Assembly (NCBI GenBank): GCA_963789005.1
Contig: CAWBIZ010000015.1
Coordinates: 496,001-560,000, forward strand
From: DASSUW01 sp963789005
Lineage (GTDB): Bacteria; Actinomycetota; Thermoleophilia; Solirubrobacterales; Solirubrobacteraceae
Length of the DNA stretch: 64,000 bases
Direction: 5' to 3'
In this document: positions 37,252 through 46,260 of the stretch, one piece after another
Layout of the letters: each line of letters begins with the position of its first letter
How positions within the stretch are numbered: position 1 is the stretch's first letter
Program-made: the position numbers and the translations under genes
Notes under the pieces: generated by a model
Database searches by the model: none
What the model was told of the DNA's origin: nothing
Seen by the model: the letters and a program-made list of their open reading frames with translations, nothing else

Positions 37252-38061
37252 ATGCGGAGCAGTACTGGCACCGAGCGGATCGCGGCGGCCTTCGCCGCCG
37301 CGCCCGGCCGCGCGGCGCTGATGCCGTACCTGATGGGCGGCTTCCCGGACGTCGACGGCTCGGTGGCCATCGGCGAGGCGTGTGCCGACGCCGGCGCCGA
37401 CCTCGTCGAGCTCGGCGTCCCGTTCTCCGACCCGCTGGCGGACGGCCCGGTGATCCACGCGGCGGGCACGCGCGCGCTGCAGGCGGGCGTCACGCTGCAC
37501 GGCGTCCTGCAGGCCGCGGCCCGCATCGCCGAGCGCCTGCCGGTGGTGCTCATGTGCTACGCCAACCCGCTGCTGGCGCGCGGCGTCGAGCGCTTCGCCG
37601 GCGAGCTCGCGGCCGCCGGGGCGAGCGGGCTGATCGTCCCCGACCTCCCGCTCGAGGAGGCCGACGGCATGCGCGAGGCGTGCGACGGCGCCGGGCTCGC
37701 GCTCGTGCCGCTGATCGCCCCCACGACGCCCGACGACCGGCTGCAGGCGATCGCGCCGCGGGCGCGCGGGTTCATCTACGCCGTGTCGGTGACCGGTACG
37801 ACCGGCGAGCGCACGGGGGTCGATGCCTCGCTGGCCGGCGTGCTCGCGCGCGCCAAGGCGCACAGCCCCGTGCCGGTGGCGGTCGGCTTCGGCATCTCGA
37901 CGCCGGAGCACGCCGCCGCCGCGGCAGCCGCGGGCGCCGACGGCGTGATCGTGGGATCGCGGCTCGTGCGCGCGGCCACCGAGGCCGTCGACGCGGGAAC
38001 CGACCCCGCCCAGGCCGTCCACGACCTCGTCGCGGCGCTCGCCGGCGGCCTCCGGCGATAG
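37252..38061 (+). CDS. trpA: tryptophan synthase alpha subunit
   Basis: This TIM-barrel enzyme cleaves indole-3-glycerol phosphate and channels indole to TrpB. The 269 residues contain LMPYLMGGFPD, VELGVPFSDPLADGP (catalytic Glu), IVPDLPLEE (catalytic Asp) and IYAVSVTGTTG. The ATG at 37252 is preferred; a GTG at 37213, just after the trpB stop, would add 13 residues. It closes the trp gene set, making the pathway from chorismate to tryptophan complete in this window. Confidence 0.95.
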   Translation: MRSSTGTERIAAAFAAAPGRAALMPYLMGGFPDVDGSVAIGEACADAGADLVELGVPFSDPLADGPVIHAAGTRALQAGVTLHGVLQAAARIAERLPVVLMCYANPLLARGVERFAGELAAAGASGLIVPDLPLEEADGMREACDGAGLALVPLIAPTTPDDRLQAIAPRARGFIYAVSVTGTTGERTGVDASLAGVLARAKAHSPVPVAVGFGISTPEHAAAAAAAGADGVIVGSRLVRAATEAVDAGTDPAQAVHDLVAALAGGLRR

Positions 38062-38064
38062 GCT
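38059..38064 (+). promoter_or_regulatory. -10-like box before the 55-residue membrane protein gene
   Basis: TAGGCT covers the trpA stop codon and lies 6 nt before the next GTG. Confidence 0.3.
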
Positions 38065-38070
38065 CCGCCC

Positions 38071-38238
38071 GTGGGCGTACTTCTCACCCTGATCGCCGGC
38101 CTCGTCGTCTGGATCGTCCTGTGGGCGATCGGCGCAAAGTCGTTCGACGCGTTCATGATCACCGTGCTGATGCTCGTGCTCGCCGCGGGCGCACACCTGC
38201 TCGCGCCGTACGTTCCAGGGGGCCGCCGAGGAAGCTGA
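38071..38238 (+). CDS. small membrane protein, 55 residues
   Basis: This small gene starts with a GTG 9 nt after the trpA stop. It encodes two transmembrane helices (about 3-20 and 27-46) linked by GAKSFDAF and ends PYVPGGRRGS. GC3 is very high over the whole frame, which supports coding. The topology resembles the small two-helix DUF5670-type proteins, but I cannot assign a family. Its function is unknown. It could be co-transcribed with trpA. Confidence 0.6.
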   Translation: MGVLLTLIAGLVVWIVLWAIGAKSFDAFMITVLMLVLAAGAHLLAPYVPGGRRGS

Positions 38239-38296
38239 CGCGCGCACCGGCCGGTTCGCCACGGAGGCGCAATCTGCCGTGCGTGCTGCCATTCTG

Positions 38297-38326
38297 TTGC
38301 GCAGGTCGAAAGGGCGTGCGTAGACT
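38297..38326 (+). promoter_or_regulatory. promoter of the liv operon
   Basis: TTGCGC (38297-38302) and TAGACT (38321-38326) are 18 bp apart, the clearest -35/-10 pair in the window. It gives a leader of about 30 nt ending in the strong AGGAGG before the TTG start. Confidence 0.55.
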
Positions 38327-38361
38327 GCCGCCCCAAATCAATCCCTTAGAGGAGGGGTTCC

Positions 38362-39630
38362 TTGAATTCACGCTGGTTGGCAGCGACAGGCTGCCTCGTC
38401 GGCGCGCTCGCGATGGGTGTTGGCGCGTGCGGCGGCGACGATGACGAAGGCGGCAGCGAGGGCGGCAGCGAGGGCGGCGCGAAGACCGTCACCGTCTACT
38501 CCTCGCTTCCCCTGCAGGGCGCTTCTCGCCCGCAGACGGTGGCGCTGGTGAACGGCGTCAAGCTCGCGCTCGAGCAGGCGGGCGGCAAGGCCGGCGACAT
38601 CACGGTCAAGTACCAGTCGCTCGACGACTCGACCGCGCAGGCCGGCTCGTGGACGCCTGAGGCCACGCAGGCGAACGCCCGCAAGGCTGCACAGGACGAC
38701 TCCACCGCCGTGTACATCGGCGAGTTCAACTCGGGCGCCTCGGCGGTCTCGATCCCGATCCTCAATGAGGCGGGCGTGCCGCAGATCAGCCCCGCGAACA
38801 CCGCAGTGGGCCTGACGTCGGACGAGCCGGGCGCGAACCCCGGTGAGCCGGACAAGTACTACCCCTCGGGTCAGCGGACGTACACGCGCATCGTGCCGAA
38901 GGACACCATCCAGGGCGCGGCGCTCGCGACGGTCATGAAGGAGGACGGCTGCACGAACGTCCAGCTGGCCAACGACAAGGAGGTCTACGGCGCGGGCCTG
39001 GCCAAGAACATCGAGAGCTCGGCCGAGGCTCAGGGCCTGGCGATCCTCTCGAACGAGGCGATCGACAAGAACCAGCCGAACTACCGCGCGCTGGCCGCCA
39101 AGGCCAAGGGTGCCGGTGCCGACTGCTTCGTGTACTCCGGCATCACGGCGAACAACGCCGTCCAGCTCTACAAGGACTTCTCGGCCGCTATCCCGGACGC
39201 GAAGCTCTACGGGCCGGATGGTGTGGCGGAGTCCGGCTTCGCCGACCCGAAGGAGGGCGGCATCCCGGCCGACGTGGCCTCCAAGATCAAGCTGACGGTG
39301 GCCACGCTCGACCCGGAGTCCTACCCGCCCGAGGGTCAGGAGTTCTTCACCCAGTTCGAGGAGAAGTACGGCGAGCCCAACCCGGACCCGTACTCGATCT
39401 ACGGGTACGAGGCAATGCGCCTCGCGCTCGACGCCATCGGGCGCTCGGGCACGGGTGAAAAGGCCGACATCGTCGCGGCGCTCTTCGACACGAAGGACCG
39501 CGAGAGCGTGCTCGGCACGTACTCGATCGACGAGAACGGCGACACGACGCTGACGGACTACGGCGTCTACACGGTCGACGGTGGCGAGCTGGTGTTCGAC
39601 ACCACGATCAAGGCCGAGGGCGGCTCCTAG
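38362..39630 (+). CDS. livJ: branched-chain amino acid ABC transporter, substrate-binding lipoprotein
   Basis: This extracytoplasmic receptor has a type I periplasmic-binding fold. The 422 residues have a lipoprotein signal with Cys in GVGACGG (about residue 22), a short acidic/Gly/Ser spacer, then TVYSSLPLQGASRPQT and the usual VVYIGEFNSGASAVS-like and YSIYGYEAMRLALDAI segments. The start is TTG, fixed by the strong AGGAGG 8 nt upstream. A 13-bp hairpin separates it from the permease genes. Substrates are probably Leu/Ile/Val; amide or aromatic amino acids are possible. Confidence 0.92.
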   Translation: MNSRWLAATGCLVGALAMGVGACGGDDDEGGSEGGSEGGAKTVTVYSSLPLQGASRPQTVALVNGVKLALEQAGGKAGDITVKYQSLDDSTAQAGSWTPEATQANARKAAQDDSTAVYIGEFNSGASAVSIPILNEAGVPQISPANTAVGLTSDEPGANPGEPDKYYPSGQRTYTRIVPKDTIQGAALATVMKEDGCTNVQLANDKEVYGAGLAKNIESSAEAQGLAILSNEAIDKNQPNYRALAAKAKGAGADCFVYSGITANNAVQLYKDFSAAIPDAKLYGPDGVAESGFADPKEGGIPADVASKIKLTVATLDPESYPPEGQEFFTQFEEKYGEPNPDPYSIYGYEAMRLALDAIGRSGTGEKADIVAALFDTKDRESVLGTYSIDENGDTTLTDYGVYTVDGGELVFDTTIKAEGGS

Positions 39631-39643
39631 AACCATCGCGTCT

Positions 39644-39675
39644 GCCGGGGGTGGGAAAGACGTCCCGCCCCCGGC
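39644..39675 (+). terminator. strong hairpin between livJ and livH
   Basis: GCCGGGGGTGGGA (39644-39656) pairs with TCCCGCCCCCGGC (39663-39675), 13 bp with one G-U pair and a 6-nt loop. There is no T-tract. It probably acts as a partial terminator or 3'-end stabiliser that makes receptor mRNA more abundant than permease mRNA. Confidence 0.65.
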
Positions 39676-39705
39676 GGCGCATTTCTGGAAGAGTCTGCTC
39701 TAGCC

Positions 39706-40770
39706 ATGGAAGCCGCAAGCGTTCCTGCCGGGCGCCCAGCCGCCCCGGGTCAAGCAGTGCGCGACGCCGTATCGAAGTACGGCCTGATCGTGATCCTGCT
39801 GATCCTGCCGGTCTACTTCGCGTTGAGCGACGTCTTCTCGGAGGACGACAACCTGTCGCGCTTCGGGAACAACCTCGTCGACGGCCTCTCCAACGGCGCC
39901 ATCTGGGCGCTGGTGGCGATCGGCTACACGCTCGTCTACGGCATCGTCGAGCTGATCAACTTCGCCCACGGCGAGGTGTTCATGATCGGCTCGTTCGCCA
40001 CGGCCGGGTTCTTCGGCTTCATCGGGCTCACACAGGACACCTCGGTGATCCTGCTGTTCTTCGGCCTGTTCGTGACCCTGTTCGTCGCGATGGCCGCCTC
40101 GGGCGTGCTCAACGTGATGATCGAGAAGGTCGCGTACCGGCCGCTGCGCAACGCGCCCAAGCTCGCCCCGCTGATCACCGCGGTCGGCATGTCGTTCATC
40201 CTCCAGAACGTCGGCCTGCTGTGGCTCGGCGGCTCGCCGGAGGGCATCCCGGACCTGATCCGGTCACAGCGCGAGCTGATCGACATCGCGGGCGTCAGCA
40301 TCACGCGCGGCGACCTGCTGGCGATCGCGGTGACGATCCCGCTGCTGCTGGTGATGACCGCGTTCATCGCCCGCAGCCGGCTCGGCAAGGCGATGCGCGC
40401 CACGGCACAGGACCCTGAGGCCGCCCGCCTGATGGGCATCAACGTCGACACGACGATCTCGCTGACGTTCCTGCTCGGCGGCATCCTGGCCGGCTCGGCC
40501 GGCCTCATCTACGCGCTGTACCAGACGACGATCTGGTACTTCCAGGGCTTCACCGCCGGCCTCGTGGCCTTCACGGCTGCGGTCATGGGCGGCATCGGCA
40601 ACCTCAAGGGCGCCGTGCTCGGCGGGTTCATCATCGGCTTCATCCAGCAGCTCTCGGACAACCGCATCGCACCCGAGTGGACGAACGCGATCGTGTTCGT
40701 GTATCTGATCCTGATCATGGTCTTCAAGCCTTCCGGCCTGCTGGGCGAGCAGACGAGGGACGCGGGATGA
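39706..40770 (+). CDS. livH: branched-chain amino acid ABC transporter permease LivH
   Basis: This is one of two membrane subunits. The 354 residues have about eight helices and the LivH hallmarks LSNGAIWALVAIGYTLVYGIVELINFAHGE in sequence, PLRNAPKLAPLITAVGMSF and the cytoplasmic EAA-like loop RSRLGKAMRATAQDPEAARLMGI that contacts the ATPases. It has a longer N-terminal extension than E. coli LivH. The livM ATG overlaps its stop. Confidence 0.94.
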   Translation: MEAASVPAGRPAAPGQAVRDAVSKYGLIVILLILPVYFALSDVFSEDDNLSRFGNNLVDGLSNGAIWALVAIGYTLVYGIVELINFAHGEVFMIGSFATAGFFGFIGLTQDTSVILLFFGLFVTLFVAMAASGVLNVMIEKVAYRPLRNAPKLAPLITAVGMSFILQNVGLLWLGGSPEGIPDLIRSQRELIDIAGVSITRGDLLAIAVTIPLLLVMTAFIARSRLGKAMRATAQDPEAARLMGINVDTTISLTFLLGGILAGSAGLIYALYQTTIWYFQGFTAGLVAFTAAVMGGIGNLKGAVLGGFIIGFIQQLSDNRIAPEWTNAIVFVYLILIMVFKPSGLLGEQTRDAG

Positions 40771-42017
40771 GCACTCCGGCAGACACCGCGCCGACCCCGC
40801 CTGCCGACCGGCCCAAGCGCCGCGGCCCCTCGCTCGGCGAGATGCCGTGGTGGGTGGAGAAGCTCGCCGTCCCCATCGCGTTCCTGCTGCTTGCGGCGCT
40901 GCTCCCGTTCGGGTTCGACAGCGGCAGCAGCTTCATCGGCACGTGCGTGCTGGCACTCGCGTACACCGTGATGGCGCTCGGGCTGAACATCATCGTCGGC
41001 TTCGCCGGCCTGCTCGACCTCGGCTACGTGGCGTTCTTCGCGATCGGCGCGTACACGATGGGCTGGCTCGGCTCGGGCTTCTTCTCGCAGGTCGGCAACG
41101 AGGAGGGCTGGCACGTCGCCGTCTCCGGCTTCGCCGCCAGCCTGCCGGGCATCCACCTGAACTTCCTGCTCGTGATCGTGGTGGCGATCGTCTTCACGAC
41201 GATCGCGGGCATGATCATCGGCCTGCCGACGCTGCGCCTGCGCGGCGACTACATCGCGATCGTGACGCTCGCCTTCGGCGAGATCATCGGGCGCTCGGCG
41301 GTCAACGCCGACGAGGTCCGGTTCGCAGACTTCCCGCTCATCGGCGGCACGCTCGAGAACACCTTCGGCGCCGAGCAGGCGGTCACGGCCGGCCGCCAGG
41401 GCATCACCCCGGTGGACAAGATCGACCTGCCGTTCGTCGAGGCGTTCACCTCCCTCAACCTGCGCCCGTGGTACTGGGTCGGGCTCGCGATGGTGGCGAT
41501 CGTGCTGTTCGTGAACTTCCGGCTGCGCGACTCCCGGCTCGGCCGCGCGTGGGTGGCGCTGCGCGAGGACGAGGTGGCCGCGGTCTCGATGGGCGTGCCG
41601 GCGGTCAAGACGAAGCTGCTGGCCTACGGCACGGGCGCCGCGTTCGGCGGCATGTCGGGCGCGTTCCTGGGCTCGTTCAACAACACGGTCAACGCCGACC
41701 AGTTCCAGTTCTTCTTCTCGATCCTGATCCTCGGCATGGTGATCCTCGGCGGCCTCGGGTCGATCTGGGGCACCGTGCTCGGCGGCATCGCCCTCACGTT
41801 CATCAACTTCGAGCTGCTCCCACGGCTCAACTCCGTGCCGTCGGACATCGGGCTCGACTTCGACCTGAGCGAGATCAACTTCGGGATCTACGGCTTCCTG
41901 CTGGTGATCATGATGATCATGCGGCCACAGGGCCTGCTGCCCGAGCGAAGGCGCAAGATGGAGCTCACGGAAGAGGCAGACACGAAGGACGCCACCCTCT
42001 ACACGGCACAGGCATGA
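40767..42017 (+). CDS. livM: branched-chain amino acid ABC transporter permease LivM
   Basis: This is the second membrane subunit. The 416 residues have a hydrophilic N-terminus, about ten helices and LivM text (ALGLNIIVGFAGLLDLGYVAFFAIGAY, GLPTLRLRGDYIAIVTLAFGEI and RLGRAWVALREDEVAAVSMG with the ATPase-contact loop). It overlaps livH and livG by ATGA. It contains an unusually long periplasmic segment around residues 190-230. Confidence 0.94.
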   Translation: MSTPADTAPTPPADRPKRRGPSLGEMPWWVEKLAVPIAFLLLAALLPFGFDSGSSFIGTCVLALAYTVMALGLNIIVGFAGLLDLGYVAFFAIGAYTMGWLGSGFFSQVGNEEGWHVAVSGFAASLPGIHLNFLLVIVVAIVFTTIAGMIIGLPTLRLRGDYIAIVTLAFGEIIGRSAVNADEVRFADFPLIGGTLENTFGAEQAVTAGRQGITPVDKIDLPFVEAFTSLNLRPWYWVGLAMVAIVLFVNFRLRDSRLGRAWVALREDEVAAVSMGVPAVKTKLLAYGTGAAFGGMSGAFLGSFNNTVNADQFQFFFSILILGMVILGGLGSIWGTVLGGIALTFINFELLPRLNSVPSDIGLDFDLSEINFGIYGFLLVIMMIMRPQGLLPERRRKMELTEEADTKDATLYTAQA

Positions 42018-42861
42018 GCGAGACCGCGACGACGAGACGGCGACGAACGGCGCGTATGTCCTGCGGACGACGAACGTCACCAAGCAGTTCGGCGGCCTGA
42101 CGGCGGTCAGCGACGTCACGTTCAACGTGCCGGAGCGCTCGATCGTCTCGATCATCGGCCCCAACGGTGCCGGCAAGACGACGTTCTTCAACATGCTCAC
42201 CGGCTTCTACAAGCCGACGTTCGGCAAGATCGAGTTCGACGGCAAGAACGTCACCGGCGGGCGCCCGGACGTGATCATGAAGGCGGGGATGGCGCGCACG
42301 TTCCAGAACATCCGCCTGTTCGCGACCATGACGGCGGTCGAGAACGCGATGGTCGGCCAGAACGCCCGCATGAAGGCCGGCCTGTTCGGCTCGATCATCC
42401 GCACGCCGGGTGTCCGCAAGGAGGAGAAGCGAGTCGACGAGAAGGCGCGCGAGGAGCTCTCCTATGTCGGCGTCGGGCGCCGGCATCACGACTGGCTGGC
42501 GATCAACCTCTCCTACGGCGAGCAGCGGCGCGTCGAGATCGCGCGCGCGCTGGCCTCCGACCCGAAGGTGCTGCTGCTCGACGAGCCGACGGCGGGCATG
42601 AACCCGCAGGAGTCCGAGCAGCTGACGCAGTTCATGCACAAGCTCCGGGACGAGCGCGGCGTCACGATCGTGCTGATCGAGCACGACATGAAGGTGGTCA
42701 TGGGCGTGTCGGAGCACATCACGGTGCTCGACCACGGCGAGAAGATCGCCGAGGGCGAGCCCACCGCGGTGCGCACCAACCCGCGGGTGATCGAGGCCTA
42801 TCTCGGAAAGGCCGCGGCCGAAGAGGTCGCCGCTGAGGCCGAGCGGAAGGAGAACGGCTGA
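42014..42861 (+). CDS. livG: branched-chain amino acid ABC transporter ATPase LivG (apparent 5' frameshift)
   Basis: This is an ABC ATPase with Walker A GPNGAGKTT, the signature LSYGEQRRVEIARAL, Walker B VLLLDEPTAGM and the H-loop LIEHD. The ATG that overlaps the livM stop opens a frame that dies at 42100. The conserved N-terminus (LRTTNVTKQFGGLTAVSDV) is read from 42061 in another frame. GC3 is high in the first frame up to about 42034 and in the second after it, so one base appears missing near 42030-42036. Alternatives are a CTG start at 42061, or the GTG at 42127, which would lose the first strands. Confidence 0.75.
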
Positions 42862-43571
42862 TGGCCTTCCTCGAGGTCGAGGACATCCACACCTTCTACG
42901 GCAACATCCAGGCGCTCAAGGGCGTCACGCTGCATGTCGAGGAGGGCGAGTGCGTGACGCTGATCGGCTCCAACGGCGCCGGCAAGTCGACCACGCTGCG
43001 CTCGATCTCCGGTCTCACGCCGCCCCGCACGGGGTCGATCAAGCTCGGCGGCGAGGAGATCTCGCTGCTGCCGCCGCAGGAGATCGTGCGGCTCGGCATC
43101 TGCCAGTCGCCCGAGGGCCGCAAGTGCTTCCAGCGCATGACCGTGCGCGAGAACCTCGAGCTGGGCGCGTTCCTGCGCCGGGACAGCGGCGGCATCAAGG
43201 AGGACCTCGACCGCGTCTTCGACCTCTTCCCGCGGCTCAAGGAGCGCGAGGTGCAGAAGGCGGGGACGATGTCCGGCGGCGAGCAGCAGATGCTCGCGAT
43301 CGGGCGCGCGCTGATGGGCCAGCCCAAGCTGCTGCTGCTCGACGAGCCGTCGATGGGCATCGCCCCGATCCTCGTCGAGCGCATCTACGAGACCATCGGC
43401 GAGATCAACAAGCAGGGGATGACGATCCTGCTCGTCGAGCAGAGCGCGACGTTCGCGCTCAACGCCTCGCGCCGGGGCTATGTGCTCGAGACCGGCAGCG
43501 TCGTCATGAGCGACGAGTCGGAGAAGCTGAAGACCAACCCCGAAGTCCAGAAGGCGTACCTCGGAACATGA
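42861..43571 (+). CDS. livF: branched-chain amino acid ABC transporter ATPase LivF
   Basis: This is the second ABC ATPase. The 236 residues contain Walker A GSNGAGKST, the LivF-specific SPEGRKCFQRMTVRENLELGA, the signature MSGGEQQMLAIGRALM, Walker B LLLLDEPSMGI and the switch VEQ. It starts at an ATG overlapping the livG stop and overlaps the following small gene by ATGA. Confidence 0.96.
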   Translation: MAFLEVEDIHTFYGNIQALKGVTLHVEEGECVTLIGSNGAGKSTTLRSISGLTPPRTGSIKLGGEEISLLPPQEIVRLGICQSPEGRKCFQRMTVRENLELGAFLRRDSGGIKEDLDRVFDLFPRLKEREVQKAGTMSGGEQQMLAIGRALMGQPKLLLLDEPSMGIAPILVERIYETIGEINKQGMTILLVEQSATFALNASRRGYVLETGSVVMSDESEKLKTNPEVQKAYLGT

Positions 43572-43843
43572 TCGCTCTCATCGGTGCCAACGCGTTGTGG
43601 CTCATGTACATCTGGCTGCTGTCCGCGATCGCGGCCGCCTACCTCGCCGAGCGCAAGGGCTACAACGAGAAGCTCGGGCTGGCGTTCGGCCTGCTGCTCA
43701 CGATCCTCGGGCCGATCATCTGGCTGGTGTGGCCCGCGAAGCCGGACTCGAAGTGGAAGAAGCTCGGCCCGTTCGGGCGCGGCAAGGAAACCGAAGAACG
43801 CCTCGCGGCCATCGAGAAGGCCGCGCACCACACCAAGACCTAG
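43568..43843 (+). CDS. small membrane protein at the end of the liv operon
   Basis: The 91 residues hold two transmembrane helices (about 5-25 and 36-54) around an AERKGYNEK loop, then a basic cytoplasmic tail ending in a short helix (TEERLAAIEKAAHH). It is translationally coupled to livF. The core resembles PLDc_N-like or other two-helix inner membrane proteins, but I cannot name a family. It may be an accessory of the transporter or a passenger. Its TAG stop shares CTAG with the stop of the opposing gene. Confidence 0.75.
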   Translation: MIALIGANALWLMYIWLLSAIAAAYLAERKGYNEKLGLAFGLLLTILGPIIWLVWPAKPDSKWKKLGPFGRGKETEERLAAIEKAAHHTKT

Positions 43844-44754
43844 GTGTCTCTCAGCGCCGAGCGCAGGGCCTCGTCGAGGTCCGTGTGCCGGTGCTCATAG
43901 CCGAGCTCGAGCGTGCGCCGGGGAACCGCGTTCTGGCCGTCGATCACGAGCTTGGCCATGCCGCCGTAGAGCGCCTTGATGGCGAAGCCCGGAACGGGGG
44001 CGAACGCCGGGCGGTTCAGCGCGCGGCCGAGCGCCTTCGAGAACTCCTTGTTGGTCGCCGCCTTCGGCGCGGTCGCGTTGACGGCGCCGGTCCAGCGCTC
44101 GTCGTCGATCGCGGCCAGGTAGATGCCGACCACGTCATCGACGTGGATCCACGGCAGCGGCTGGTCGCCGCCGGCGACCGGGCCGCCGACGCCGAGGCGG
44201 AACGGCAGCAGCATCTTCTCGAGCGCCCCGCCGTGGCGGTCGAGCACGACGCCGGTGCGCACGCGCACCACGCGCACGCCGAGGTCGGCGGCCTTCTCGG
44301 CCTCGCGCTCCCACATGACGCAGATGTCGGCGAGCACGTCGTCCCCGGGGGCGGCGTCCTCGTCGACCGGCTCGGGCCGGTTGCCGTAGTAGCCGACCGC
44401 GGATGAGGAGATCAGCGCCGCGGGGCGCGGGTCGGCCACTTTCAGGCCGGCGACGAGGTTGCGCGTGCCGATCTCGCGCGAGTCCTTGATCCGGCGCAGC
44501 GTCTCCTCGTCCCAGCGCTGCGCGATGTCCTCGCCCGCGAGGTGCACGACCGCGTCGCGGCCCTGGAGCGCCTCGGCGGGAGCGGGGCCTGCACCGGGGT
44601 CCCACTCGACGGCCTGCACGCGGTCCGAGAGCGTCTCTCGCGCGTTGGCGGGATTGCGCGTGAGGACGGTGAGCTGGTCGCCGCGCTCGAGCAGGCGGGC
44701 GACGATGAGGGAGCCGATGCGCCCCGTGGCGCCGGTGAGGGTGATCGTCTTCAC
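43840..44754 (-). CDS. TIGR01777 family SDR epimerase
   Basis: The 304-residue SDR begins at a GTG (44754) with TLTGATGRIGSLIVARLL. It has the TIGR01777 marks VVHLAGEDIAQRW, LISSSAVGYYG and a C-terminal DUF1731-like PAFAPVPGFAIKALYG with QNAVPRRTLELGYEHRHTDL. Relatives include cell-division-associated SulA-like nucleoside-diphosphate sugar epimerases; the real substrate is unknown. It is downstream of the malic enzyme gene by 20 bp. Confidence 0.88.
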   Translation of the reverse strand: MKTITLTGATGRIGSLIVARLLERGDQLTVLTRNPANARETLSDRVQAVEWDPGAGPAPAEALQGRDAVVHLAGEDIAQRWDEETLRRIKDSREIGTRNLVAGLKVADPRPAALISSSAVGYYGNRPEPVDEDAAPGDDVLADICVMWEREAEKAADLGVRVVRVRTGVVLDRHGGALEKMLLPFRLGVGGPVAGGDQPLPWIHVDDVVGIYLAAIDDERWTGAVNATAPKAATNKEFSKALGRALNRPAFAPVPGFAIKALYGGMAKLVIDGQNAVPRRTLELGYEHRHTDLDEALRSALRDT

Positions 44755-44774
44755 GGCTTGGGTACGCGGGAGCG

Positions 44775-46250
<1,476 letters not shown>

Positions 46251-46260
46251 CGCCGGGCGG

